A model generated the notes under the pieces. It saw only the letters and a list, made by a program, of their open reading frames with translations, searched no databases and was not told the origin of the DNA. Of a stretch of DNA of 64,000 nucleotides, positions 28,050-35,982 are shown one piece after another. Position 1 is the first letter of the stretch, and each line of letters begins with the position of its first letter. The stretch is from Pseudomonas mosselii (lineage in GTDB: Bacteria; Pseudomonadota; Gammaproteobacteria; Pseudomonadales; Pseudomonadaceae), in the NCBI RefSeq assembly GCF_005796105.1, contig NZ_VAUO01000003.1, positions 124,001 to 188,000 on the forward strand. Direction: 5' to 3'. The translations under genes were made by a program, and so were the position numbers.

Positions 28050-28955
28050 ATGACGCTCCCCGCCGACATCCCCTCCGACCTGCTGCCACCCCGCGTCCGC
28101 CCGGTGGACCGGCTAGGCTTTACCCTGTTCCTGGCGGCCCTGGTGCACCTGGCGCTGATCCTCGGCGTGGGTTTCAGCGTGGTCAAACCAGCCGACATCC
28201 GCCAGACCCTGGACATCACCCTGGCCACCTTCAAGAGCGAGAAAGCGCCCGAGAAAGCCGACTTCCAGGCCCAGGAAAACCAGCAGGGCAGCGGCACGCT
28301 GGACAAGAAGGCGGTTCCCAAGACCACTGAAGTGGCGCCGTTCCAGGACAGCAAGATCAACAAGGTCACCCCGCCCCCTGCCGCCCGCCAGGAGGTGCCA
28401 CCGCCTGTGGTGCAGCACAAGTCCGCCGTCACCACCCAGGCGCCCAAGGCGCAGAAGGTCGAGCCCAAGCCAAAGGAAACCAAGCCCCAGCCGCAGGCCG
28501 AGGCCAAAGTGCCAGACTTCGACAGCTCGCAGTTGTCGAGCCAGATCGCCAGTCTTGAGGCGGAGCTTTCCAACGAGCAGCAGCGCTACGCCAAGCGCCC
28601 GCGCATTCACCGCCTGAACGCCGCCTCGACCATGCGCGACAAGGGCGCCTGGTACAAGGAAGAGTGGCGCAAGAAGGTCGAACGCATCGGCAACCTCAAC
28701 TACCCCGAGGAGGCCCGGCGCCAACAGATGTACGGCAGCTTGCGCCTGATGGTGTCGATCAACCATGACGGTTCGCTGTATGAGGTACTGGTACTGGAGT
28801 CGTCTGGCCAGCCGGTGCTGGATCAGGCGGCCCAACGCATCGTGCGGCTGGCGGCGCCGTTCGCGCCATTCACCGGCGACATGGCCGAGTTCGACCGGCT
28901 GGAAATCATTCGCACCTGGCGCTTTGCCCGTGGGGACAAGCTGTCGAGTAACTGA
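28050..28955 (+). CDS. tonB: TonB family energy transducer (TonB3-like)
   Basis: The 301-residue protein has a short cytoplasmic part, a membrane anchor at about 24-45 (FTLFLAALVHLALILGVGF), a Pro/Lys/Gln-rich periplasmic span (about 100-155) and a C-terminal TonB domain (NYPEEARRQQMYGSLRLM, then VLDQAAQRIVRLAAPF). TonB couples the proton-motive force to outer-membrane receptors. The gshB-adjacent copy in P. aeruginosa (TonB3, as I recall it) affects twitching motility, which fits the pil-chp operon on the other side of gshB. No exbB or exbD lies nearby. The ribosome site is weak. Confidence 0.88.
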   Translation: MTLPADIPSDLLPPRVRPVDRLGFTLFLAALVHLALILGVGFSVVKPADIRQTLDITLATFKSEKAPEKADFQAQENQQGSGTLDKKAVPKTTEVAPFQDSKINKVTPPPAARQEVPPPVVQHKSAVTTQAPKAQKVEPKPKETKPQPQAEAKVPDFDSSQLSSQIASLEAELSNEQQRYAKRPRIHRLNAASTMRDKGAWYKEEWRKKVERIGNLNYPEEARRQQMYGSLRLMVSINHDGSLYEVLVLESSGQPVLDQAAQRIVRLAAPFAPFTGDMAEFDRLEIIRTWRFARGDKLSSN

Positions 28956-28974
28956 CAAAGACCCGCCTGGCCCG

Positions 28975-29089
28975 TGTAGGAGCGGCCTTGTGCCGCGAAA
29001 GGGGCGCGTAGCGGCCCCGACGATAGGTGCCATAGGCAAGATCCTGGGGCCGCTGCGCAGCCCTTTCGCGACACAAGGCCGCTCCTACA
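28975..29089. repeat. inverted pair of REP elements between tonB and yqgE
   Basis: TGTAGGAGCGGCCTTGTGCC plus CGAAAG at 28975-29001 is matched in inverse at 29063-29089, and inner arms add GGGGC/GCCCC pairing. The pair can form a long cruciform or hairpin and may terminate tonB transcription. Confidence 0.8.
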
Positions 29090-29151
29090 AGGGAGTGCAT
29101 GGCGCATCGAGCACCTTGTCAGCCTCGCCACCTGGCGCCACACTAGCGCTC

Positions 29152-29721
29152 ATGAAAACCATCAGCCCCAGCTACCTAAAGCACCAGTTCCTGATCGCCA
29201 TGCCGCACATGAGCGACCCGAACTTCGCGCAAACGCTGACTTACATCGTCGAGCACAACGCCAACGGCGCCATGGGGCTGGTGGTCAACCGGCCGCAGGA
29301 GCTGAACCTGGCCGATATCCTGGAGCAACTGCGCCCCGACGAGCAGCCGCCGGCCAGCACCTTGCAGGTGCCCATCTACCAGGGCGGCCCGGTGCAGACC
29401 GACCGCGGCTTCGTGCTGCACAGCAACGAGTGCAGCTTCCAGGCAACGGTGGCGCTTGAAGGGCTGTCGCTGACCACCTCGCAGGACGTGCTGCTGGCCA
29501 TCGCGGCGGGCGTGGGGCCCAAGCAGAGCCTGATCACCCTCGGCTACGCCGGCTGGGAAGCAGGGCAACTGGAAGCCGAGCTGGCCGACAACGCTTGGCT
29601 CAACTGCCCGTTCGACTCCGAGATCATCTTCGGCCTGGCCAGCGACCTGCGCCTGGACGCTGCCGCCGCGAGCCTGGGCATCAACCTCAGCCTGCTCACC
29701 AGCCAGGCAGGCCACGCCTGA
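29152..29721 (+). CDS. yqgE: YqgE/AlgH family protein
   Basis: The 189-residue product belongs to the YqgE/AlgH family (DUF179), small proteins of uncertain function often linked with ruvX. Recognisable parts are LKHQFLIAMPHMSDPNF, GAMGLVVNRP, IYQGGPVQTDRGFVLH and LGYAGWEAGQLEAEL. AlgH has been linked to alginate regulation in P. aeruginosa, but a direct mechanism is not established. The ATG at 29152 fits the family start. It overlaps ruvX by one base (TGATG) and starts the operon that leads into the pyrimidine genes. Confidence 0.93.
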   Translation: MKTISPSYLKHQFLIAMPHMSDPNFAQTLTYIVEHNANGAMGLVVNRPQELNLADILEQLRPDEQPPASTLQVPIYQGGPVQTDRGFVLHSNECSFQATVALEGLSLTTSQDVLLAIAAGVGPKQSLITLGYAGWEAGQLEAELADNAWLNCPFDSEIIFGLASDLRLDAAAASLGINLSLLTSQAGHA

Positions 29722-30146
29722 TGGCCGAACTGCGCCTACTGCTGGGCTTCGACTACGGCAGCAAACAGATCGGCGTGGCGGTCGGCCAGGTGATCACCGG
29801 CCAGGCCCGCGAGCTGTGCACGCTCAAGGCCCAAAACGGCGTGCCGGACTGGAACCAGGTGGAGAAGCTGATCAAGGAATGGAAGCCCGATGCCATCGTC
29901 GTTGGCCTGCCGCTGAACATGGACGGCACCCCCAGCGAGATGAGCGAGCGCGCCGAAAAGTTCGCCCGCCGCCTGCACGGGCGCTACAACCTGCCGGTAC
30001 ACACCCACGACGAGCGCCTGACCACCTTCGAAGCCAAGGGCGAGCAGATGGCCCGGGGCAACCGTCACGGCAGCTATCGCGACAACCCGGTCGACGCCAT
30101 CGCCGCCGCGCTGCTGCTGCAAGGCTGGCTGGAGGCCAACACTTAA
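29721..30146 (+). CDS. ruvX: RuvX/YqgF, putative pre-16S rRNA nuclease
   Basis: The 141-residue RNase H-fold protein starts [18 protein letters not shown], with the first catalytic Asp (about residue 9), and continues [21 protein letters not shown] and [10 protein letters not shown]. The final acidic [10 protein letters not shown] completes the active site. YqgF is thought to act in 16S rRNA 5' end maturation and may be a Holliday-junction-type nuclease. Translation is coupled to yqgE; pyrR follows 49 bp later. Confidence 0.93.
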   Translation: MAELRLLLGFDYGSKQIGVAVGQVITGQARELCTLKAQNGVPDWNQVEKLIKEWKPDAIVVGLPLNMDGTPSEMSERAEKFARRLHGRYNLPVHTHDERLTTFEAKGEQMARGNRHGSYRDNPVDAIAAALLLQGWLEANT

Positions 30147-30195
30147 ATCCGCTTTGCCGCCGGAGCCATCCGGCACCCCGCCCAAGGAGCACGCA

Positions 30196-30714
30196 ATGAG
30201 CCTACCCAATCCCGCCGAGCTGATCCGGCAGATGGCCGTCGACCTTCGCGCCCACCTGGCCCGCCGTGCCATTACCGAACCACGCTACATCGGCATCCGC
30301 ACCGGTGGCGTGTGGGTGGCCCAGGCGCTGCAAGCCGAGCTGGGCGACAGCAGCCCGCTGGGCACGCTCGACGTCTCGTTCTACCGTGACGATTTCAGCC
30401 AGAACGGCCTGCACCCGCAGGTGCGCCCCTCGGAGCTGCCGTTCGAGATCGAAGGCCAGCATCTGGTGCTGATCGACGACGTGCTGATGAGTGGCCGGAC
30501 CATTCGTGCCGCCCTCAACGAACTGTTCGACTACGGTCGCCCGGCCAGCGTAACGCTGGTGTGCCTGCTCGATCTGGACGCCGGTGAGCTGCCGATCCGC
30601 CCCAATGTGCTAGGTGCCACCCTGTCGCTGGCTGCCCATGAACGGGTAAAATTGACCGGACCCGCCCCGCTCGCCCTCGAGCGCCAGGACCTCGCACCCG
30701 CATCCGCCCTTTAA
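30196..30714 (+). CDS. pyrR: PyrR, uracil phosphoribosyltransferase / pyr regulator homologue
   Basis: This 172-residue type I PRTase has the PRPP-binding motif [18 protein letters not shown] and [12 protein letters not shown]. In Gram-positives PyrR binds pyr mRNA; in pseudomonads the protein is encoded just before pyrB and its regulatory mode is less clear. I saw no classical PyrR anti-antiterminator in the short leader before pyrR. The ATG at 30196 follows AAGGAG. Twelve bases separate it from pyrB. Confidence 0.92.
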   Translation: MSLPNPAELIRQMAVDLRAHLARRAITEPRYIGIRTGGVWVAQALQAELGDSSPLGTLDVSFYRDDFSQNGLHPQVRPSELPFEIEGQHLVLIDDVLMSGRTIRAALNELFDYGRPASVTLVCLLDLDAGELPIRPNVLGATLSLAAHERVKLTGPAPLALERQDLAPASAL

Positions 30715-30726
30715 GAGTCCCCCGCG

Positions 30727-31731
30727 ATGACGCCATTCGACGCCAAGCGCCCGCTGCAGCTCAATGATCAGGGCCAGCTACGCCATTTCCTCTCGCTCGA
30801 CGGTTTGCCCCGCGAACTGCTCACCGAGATCCTCGAGACCGCCGACTCGTTCCTCGAAGTCGGCGCTCGGGCCGTGAAGAAAGTCCCGTTGCTGCGCGGC
30901 AAGACAGTGTGCAACGTGTTCTTCGAGAACTCCACCCGCACCCGCACTACGTTCGAACTGGCAGCCCAGCGCCTGTCGGCGGACGTGATCAGCCTCAATG
31001 TGTCGACCTCCTCGACCAGCAAGGGCGAAACCTTGTTCGACACCCTGCGCAACCTCGAAGCCATGGCCGCCGACATGTTCGTCGTGCGCCACTCCGACTC
31101 CGGTGCTGCGCACTTCATCGCCGAGCACGTTTGCCCGGACGTGGCCGTGATCAACGGTGGCGATGGCCGCCACGCACACCCGACCCAGGGCATGCTCGAC
31201 ATGCTGACCATCCGCCGCCACAAAGGCAGCTTCGAGAACCTCTCGGTGGCGATCGTCGGCGACATCCTGCACTCGCGCGTGGCCCGCTCGGACATGCTCG
31301 CGCTCAAGACCCTGGGCTGTCCGGATATCCGCGTGATCGGCCCGAAAACCTTGATTCCGGTGGGTATCGAGCAGTATGGCGTGAAGGTCTACACCGACAT
31401 GGCCGAAGGCCTGAAAGACGTCGACGTGGTGATCATGCTGCGCCTGCAACGTGAACGCATGGCCGGCGGCCTGCTGCCCAGCGAAGGTGAGTTCTACCGC
31501 CTGTTCGGCCTGACCACCGCGCGCCTGGCCGGCGCCAAACCCGATGCCATCGTCATGCACCCAGGCCCTATCAACCGCGGCGTGGAGATCGAGTCGGCGG
31601 TCGCCGACGGCAAACATTCGGTGATCCTCAACCAGGTCACCTACGGCATCGCCGTCCGCATGGCGGTGCTGTCCATGGCCATGAGCGGACAGAACGCGCA
31701 ACGTCAATTCGACCAGGAGAACGCCCTGTGA
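30727..31731 (+). CDS. pyrB: aspartate carbamoyltransferase catalytic chain
   Basis: PyrB condenses carbamoyl phosphate and aspartate, the first committed pyrimidine step. The product has 334 residues. The carbamoyl-phosphate site is [14 protein letters not shown], then [12 protein letters not shown] and [12 protein letters not shown] for substrate and domain closure. It has about 20 residues more at the N-terminus than E. coli PyrB, the extension typical of Pseudomonas class A ATCase, which carries the nucleotide-effector site. It overlaps pyrC' by four bases (GTGA), matching the known 1:1 PyrB-PyrC' complex. Confidence 0.96.
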   Translation: MTPFDAKRPLQLNDQGQLRHFLSLDGLPRELLTEILETADSFLEVGARAVKKVPLLRGKTVCNVFFENSTRTRTTFELAAQRLSADVISLNVSTSSTSKGETLFDTLRNLEAMAADMFVVRHSDSGAAHFIAEHVCPDVAVINGGDGRHAHPTQGMLDMLTIRRHKGSFENLSVAIVGDILHSRVARSDMLALKTLGCPDIRVIGPKTLIPVGIEQYGVKVYTDMAEGLKDVDVVIMLRLQRERMAGGLLPSEGEFYRLFGLTTARLAGAKPDAIVMHPGPINRGVEIESAVADGKHSVILNQVTYGIAVRMAVLSMAMSGQNAQRQFDQENAL

Positions 31732-32999
31732 CCATCAGTATCATTGGCGCCCGGGTGATCGATCCGCACAGCGGCCTGGACAGCGTTACCGACCTGCACC
31801 TGGACGGCGGGCGCATCGTTGCCCTCGGCGCGGCGCCGACCGGCTTCAGCGCCAGCCGCGCGATCGAGGCGCATGGCCTGGTGGCCGCGCCAGGCCTGGT
31901 AGACCTGGGCGTATCGCTACGCGAGCCGGGCTATAGCCGCAAAGGCAACATCGCCAGCGAAACCCGCGCGGCGGTGGCTGGTGGTGTCACCAGCCTGTGC
32001 TGCCCGCCGCAAACCAAGCCGGTGCTCGACACCCCAGCGGTGGCCGAGCTGATTCTCGACCGTGCCCGCGAAGCTGCCAACAGCAAGGTCTACCCGATCG
32101 GCGCCCTGACCAAGGGCCTGGAAGGCGAGCAACTGGCCGAGTTGGTGGCGCTGCGCGACACCGGCTGCGTAGCGTTCGGCAACGGCCTGAAAGAGATCCC
32201 CAACAACCGCACCCTGGCCCGCGCGCTTGAGTACGCCGCGACTTTCGACCTGACCGTGGTGTTCCACTCGCAGGACCGCGACCTGTCGCAAGGTGGCTTG
32301 GCCCACGAAGGCCCGATGGCCAGTTTCCTGGGCTTGCCCGGCATCCCTGAAAGCGCCGAAACCGTAGCCTTGGCGCGCAACCTGCTGCTGGTCGAGCAAA
32401 GCGGCGTGCGTGCCCACTTCAGCCAGATCACCAGTGCCCGTGGCGCGCGGCTGATCGCCCAGGCCCAGCAACTCGGGCTGCCGGTGACCGCCGATGTGGC
32501 GCTGTACCAGCTGATCCTCACCGACGAGGCGCTGCGCGACTTTTCCAGCCTGTACCACGTGCAACCGCCGCTGCGTACCGCCGCCGACCGCGACGGCCTG
32601 CGCGAGGCGGTCAAGTCCGGTGTGATCCAGGCGATCTCCAGCCATCACCAGCCCCACGAGCGTGACGCCAAGCTGGCCCCATTCGGTGCCACTGAGCCGG
32701 GCATCAGCAGCGTCGAGTTGCTGCTGCCGCTGGCAATGACGCTGGTCGAGGATGGCCTGCTCGACCTACCAACCCTGCTCGCACGCCTGTCCAGTGGCCC
32801 GGCCGCTGCACTGCGCCTGCCAGCGGGCGAGCTGAAAGTCGGCGGCGCGGCAGACCTGGTGCTGTTCGACCCACAAGCCTCCACCGTGGCGGGCGAGCAA
32901 TGGTTCTCGCGCGGCGATAACTGCCCGTTCATCGGCCACTGCCTGCCGGGTGCGGTGCGTTATACCCTGGTCGATGGGCACGTCTGCCACGAGGCCTGA
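31728..32999 (+). CDS. pyrC': dihydroorotase-like PyrC' (inactive subunit of ATCase)
   Basis: The 423-residue amidohydrolase-fold protein resembles type I dihydroorotase. Its metal-binding start reads [13 protein letters not shown], where active enzymes have Asp-x-His-x-His before L-R-E-P-G; both histidines are missing. This fits the known Pseudomonas PyrC', a structural partner needed for PyrB activity but without dihydroorotase activity. [13 protein letters not shown] and [13 protein letters not shown] show the rest of the fold. Translation starts at GTG (31728) inside the pyrB stop. An active pyrC must be elsewhere. Confidence 0.92.
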   Translation: MTISIIGARVIDPHSGLDSVTDLHLDGGRIVALGAAPTGFSASRAIEAHGLVAAPGLVDLGVSLREPGYSRKGNIASETRAAVAGGVTSLCCPPQTKPVLDTPAVAELILDRAREAANSKVYPIGALTKGLEGEQLAELVALRDTGCVAFGNGLKEIPNNRTLARALEYAATFDLTVVFHSQDRDLSQGGLAHEGPMASFLGLPGIPESAETVALARNLLLVEQSGVRAHFSQITSARGARLIAQAQQLGLPVTADVALYQLILTDEALRDFSSLYHVQPPLRTAADRDGLREAVKSGVIQAISSHHQPHERDAKLAPFGATEPGISSVELLLPLAMTLVEDGLLDLPTLLARLSSGPAAALRLPAGELKVGGAADLVLFDPQASTVAGEQWFSRGDNCPFIGHCLPGAVRYTLVDGHVCHEA

Positions 33000-33024
33000 G
33001 CGCGTCATCCGTTGCCTGCGCGAT

Positions 33025-33059
33025 CCCTGTAGGAGCGGCCTTGTGCCGCTCCTACAGGG
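33025..33059. repeat. REP hairpin after pyrC'
   Basis: CCCTGTAGGAGCGGC (33025-33039) pairs perfectly with GCCGCTCCTACAGGG (33045-33059) over five bases. It lies at the end of the yqgE-pyrC' operon and can act as a terminator or mRNA end stabiliser. Confidence 0.85.
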
Positions 33060-33163
33060 GCGGTGCAAAGGCGACCATTCATCTTCCCCGGTTGAAATCC
33101 TTCCCCCCACCCCCATATGTCTCTGCATCAGGCATTTTCGCCCCGCTGCGTGGAGACTCTCCC

Positions 33164-33694
33164 TTGACTACCATCGTTTCTGTCCGCCGTAACGGCAAAG
33201 TCGTCATGGGCGGCGACGGCCAGGTTTCCCTCGGCAACACCGTGATGAAAGGCAACGCCAAGAAAGTCCGGCGCCTGTACAACGGCCAGGTAATCGCAGG
33301 CTTCGCCGGCGCCACTGCCGACGCCTTCACACTGTTCGAGCGCTTCGAAGCCCAGCTGCAGAAACACTCCGGCCATCTGGTGCGTGCTGCCGTGGAACTG
33401 GCCAAGGAATGGCGTACCGACCGCTCGCTCAGCCGCCTGGAAGCGATGCTGGCCGTTGCCAACAAGGACGCCTCCCTGATCATCACCGGCAACGGCGACG
33501 TGGTCGAACCCGAAGACGGCCTGATCGCCATGGGTTCCGGTGGCGCCTACGCCCAGGCCGCCGCCCGCGCCCTGCTGAACAAGACCGACCTCTCGGCCCG
33601 TGAAATCGCCGAGACCGCCCTGAACATCGCCGGTGACATCTGCGTGTTCACCAACCACAACCTGACCATCGAGGAGCAGGACCTGGCCGAGTGA
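33164..33694 (+). CDS. hslV: ATP-dependent protease subunit HslV
   Basis: HslV is the proteasome-like peptidase of the HslUV complex. After removal of the initiator residue, Thr2 of TTIVSVRR is the N-terminal nucleophile. The 176-residue product contains [36 protein letters not shown] and the C-terminal [12 protein letters not shown], all typical. The start is a TTG at 33164, nine bases after GGAG; an ATG that far upstream would not expose the threonine. It lies 76 bp before hslU with a hairpin in between. Confidence 0.95.
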   Translation: MTTIVSVRRNGKVVMGGDGQVSLGNTVMKGNAKKVRRLYNGQVIAGFAGATADAFTLFERFEAQLQKHSGHLVRAAVELAKEWRTDRSLSRLEAMLAVANKDASLIITGNGDVVEPEDGLIAMGSGGAYAQAAARALLNKTDLSAREIAETALNIAGDICVFTNHNLTIEEQDLAE

Positions 33695-33708
33695 TCAGCT
33701 GTTCTGGC

Positions 33709-33733
33709 GCCCCACCTCGGTGGTGGGGCTTTT
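33709..33733 (+). terminator. terminator-like hairpin between hslV and hslU
   Basis: GCCCCACC (33709-33716) pairs with GGTGGGGC (33722-33729) over five bases and is followed by TTTT. It sits inside an operon and may attenuate hslU expression relative to hslV. Confidence 0.75.
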
Positions 33734-33770
33734 CCACGCTGACCCATTCTGCTCGAGGACCGTATTCACC

Positions 33771-35114
33771 ATGTCCATGACCCCCCGCGAGATCGTCCAC
33801 GAACTCAACCGCCACATCATCGGCCAGGACGACGCCAAGCGCGCCGTGGCCATCGCCCTGCGCAACCGCTGGCGGCGCATGCAGCTACCCGCCGAACTGC
33901 GCCAGGAAGTGACCCCCAAAAACATCCTGATGATTGGCCCCACCGGCGTGGGCAAGACTGAAATTGCCCGACGCCTGGCCAAGCTGGCCAACGCGCCGTT
34001 CATCAAGGTCGAGGCGACCAAGTTCACCGAGGTCGGCTATGTCGGCCGTGACGTCGAATCGATCATCCGCGACCTGGCCGATGCCGCCCTGAAGATGCTG
34101 CGTGAGCAGGAAATCGTGCGGGTGCGCCACCGCGCCGAAGACGCCGCCGAAGACCGCATCCTCGATGCCCTGCTGCCGCAGGCACGGGTCAGCAGCTTCA
34201 GCGAGGAAGCCCAGCAGAGCAGCAGCGATTCCAACACCCGCCAGTTGTTCCGCAAGCGCCTGCGTGAAGGTCAGCTGGACGACAAGGAAATCGAAATCGA
34301 AGTCGCCGAGAACATGGGCGTCGAGATTGCCGCGCCGCCCGGCATGGAAGAGATGACCAACCAGCTACAAAGCCTGTTCGCCAACATGGGCAAGGGCAAG
34401 CGCAAATCGCGCAAGCTGAAGGTCAAGGACGCCCTGAAGATGGTTCGCGACGAAGAAGCCAGCCGTCTGGTCAACGAGGAAGAACTCAAGGCCAAGGCCC
34501 TGGAAGCGGTCGAGCAGCACGGTATCGTGTTCATCGACGAAATCGACAAGGTGGCCAAGCGCGGCAACGTCGGCGGCGCCGATGTGTCCCGCGAAGGTGT
34601 ACAGCGCGACCTGCTGCCGCTGATCGAAGGCTGCACGGTCAACACCAAGCTGGGCATGGTCAAGACTGACCATATCCTGTTCATCGCCTCTGGCGCGTTC
34701 CACCTGAGCAAGCCGAGCGACCTGGTGCCTGAATTGCAAGGCCGCCTGCCGATCCGTGTCGAGCTCAAGGCGCTGACCCCGGAAGACTTCGAGCGCATCC
34801 TCAAAGAGCCGCACGCCTCGCTGACCGAGCAATACCGCGAGCTGCTCAAGACCGAAGGCCTGAACATCGCCTTCGCCGACGAGGGCATCAAGCGTCTGGC
34901 CGAGATCGCCTTCCAGGTCAACGAGAAGACCGAGAACATCGGTGCCCGTCGCCTGCACACCCTGCTTGAGCGCCTACTCGAAGAGGTGTCGTTCAGCGCC
35001 GGCGACTTGGCCAGCGCCCACGACGAGACGCCGATCAACATCGACGCTGCGTATGTGAACAGCCACCTGGGTGAGCTGGCACAGAACGAAGACCTGTCGC
35101 GTTACATTCTGTAA
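33771..35114 (+). CDS. hslU: ATPase subunit HslU (ClpY)
   Basis: HslU is the AAA+ unfoldase that feeds substrates to HslV. The 447-residue product begins [19 protein letters not shown], with Walker [16 protein letters not shown] (about 57-66), the pore-loop segment [15 protein letters not shown], Walker [12 protein letters not shown] and sensor 2 [15 protein letters not shown]. It ends DLSRYIL, the C-terminal tail that inserts into HslV. Start follows GAGGA. Length is normal. Confidence 0.97.
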   Translation: MSMTPREIVHELNRHIIGQDDAKRAVAIALRNRWRRMQLPAELRQEVTPKNILMIGPTGVGKTEIARRLAKLANAPFIKVEATKFTEVGYVGRDVESIIRDLADAALKMLREQEIVRVRHRAEDAAEDRILDALLPQARVSSFSEEAQQSSSDSNTRQLFRKRLREGQLDDKEIEIEVAENMGVEIAAPPGMEEMTNQLQSLFANMGKGKRKSRKLKVKDALKMVRDEEASRLVNEEELKAKALEAVEQHGIVFIDEIDKVAKRGNVGGADVSREGVQRDLLPLIEGCTVNTKLGMVKTDHILFIASGAFHLSKPSDLVPELQGRLPIRVELKALTPEDFERILKEPHASLTEQYRELLKTEGLNIAFADEGIKRLAEIAFQVNEKTENIGARRLHTLLERLLEEVSFSAGDLASAHDETPINIDAAYVNSHLGELAQNEDLSRYIL

Positions 35115-35115
35115 G

Positions 35116-35260
35116 CGCCAAGCTGAAAGCTGCAAGCGACAAGCTCGATTGTGTCGCTTGCAGCGGCGCTGCTCTACGGGTCTATCTGCGGCGCAAGGTG
35201 CATCGCCTCTTGAAGCTTGAAGCTTGAAGCTTGAAGCTTACAGCCTGAAGCTCAAGAGAG
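35116..35260. repeat. heptamer-type repeat region with a tandem TTGAAGC array, copy 5
   Basis: AAGCTGAAAGCTGCAAGCGA at the left faces TCGCTTGCAGC nearby, and at 35210-35237 the heptamer TTGAAGC occurs four times in perfect tandem. It ends ten bases before the start region of the DUF971 gene. Confidence 0.7.
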
Positions 35261-35267
35261 AACGCCC

Positions 35268-35645
35268 ATGGCCCGCCTGCCCACCGCCATCAACCTGCAC
35301 AAAGCCTCGAAAACCCTGAGCCTTACCTATGGGCCAGAAGAGGTCTATCACCTGCCCGCCGAATTCCTGCGGGTACACTCCCCCTCCGCCGAAGTCCAAG
35401 GCCACGGCAAGCCCATCCTGCAATTTGGCAAGATCAACGTAGGCCTCTCTGGCCTGGAGCCGGCCGGCCAATATGCACTGAAACTGACCTTCGACGATGG
35501 CCATGACTCAGGCCTGTTCACCTGGGAATACCTCGAACAACTCTGCCTGCGCCAGCAGCAGCTGTGGACCGAATACCTGGACGAACTTCACAAGGCCGGC
35601 AAATCCCGAGACCCCGCCGAATCCGTCGTGAAACTGATGCTCTAG
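35268..35645 (+). CDS. DUF971 family protein (gamma-butyrobetaine hydroxylase-like N-terminal domain)
   Basis: This 125-residue protein consists of one DUF971 domain. It has LHKASKTLSLTYGPEEVYHLPAEFLRVHSPSAE, then the GLEPAGQYALKLTFDDGHDSGLFTWEYLEQL core with its conserved DDGH-SG-(F/Y)-W pattern. The role of stand-alone DUF971 proteins is unknown; an iron-sulfur-cluster assembly link has been proposed for relatives. It sits between hslU and the PHA locus, which is its usual place in pseudomonads. C-terminal 25 residues are charged. Confidence 0.88.
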   Translation: MARLPTAINLHKASKTLSLTYGPEEVYHLPAEFLRVHSPSAEVQGHGKPILQFGKINVGLSGLEPAGQYALKLTFDDGHDSGLFTWEYLEQLCLRQQQLWTEYLDELHKAGKSRDPAESVVKLML

Positions 35646-35662
35646 CTCAAGGTTCCTACGAG

Positions 35663-35680
35663 TTAGAGCGCATTTTCTAA
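35663..35680. promoter_or_regulatory. candidate PhaD operator upstream of phaC1
   Basis: TTAGA, eight bases, then TCTAA is an inverted repeat about 300 bp upstream of phaC1. The same layout (TTAGA-N8-CCTAA) is found upstream of phaI at 42601. PhaD is known to bind upstream of both genes in P. putida; assigning these exact repeats is my inference. Confidence 0.6.
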
Positions 35681-35761
35681 TCTCATCTGCTTGAATGCCT
35701 GACAGACGGCCAGAGACGGGCTGTCTTGCGCATTACATGAAAGTCGGGTAACCAATGGAGC

Positions 35762-35777
35762 TGGCAAGTTCCCTGCA
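35762..35777 (+). promoter_or_regulatory. sigma-54-like promoter element of phaC1
   Basis: TGGCAAGTTCCCTGCA carries GG and GC separated by ten bases, the -24/-12 pattern. It differs from consensus at two or three positions. It would start transcription about 195 bp before phaC1. Confidence 0.45.
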
Positions 35778-35982
35778 TCGCCTCACCGGCAAGCAGGGCC
35801 AGGCCGGTACGTCGTGGTCTCGAGCGAAAGCAGGCTGTCTTCACACGCAAAACACCCCGCCGCTCATCACCGACACGTCGCCGGTCGCAGCACCGCTGTT
35901 CCTTATCACTGGTCACCCCGAGTAACAGTACCGGGCTGTCACAGCACGCCGGTACTCGTCTCAGGACAACGGAGCGTCGTAG

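Larger units (their letters stand above)
35646..35982 (+). other. 337-bp phaC1 upstream region
   Basis: No gene is supported here. The region holds a candidate PhaD operator at 35663-35680, a sigma-54-like element at 35762-35777 and the ribosome site GGAG just before phaC1. A 111-codon minus-strand frame covering most of it has no recognisable family features. Confidence 0.7.

Noticed and set aside
35110..35260. Possible CRISPR array
   Set aside because: Repeats are only 7 bp, have no unique spacers and no cas genes; they belong to the heptamer family.
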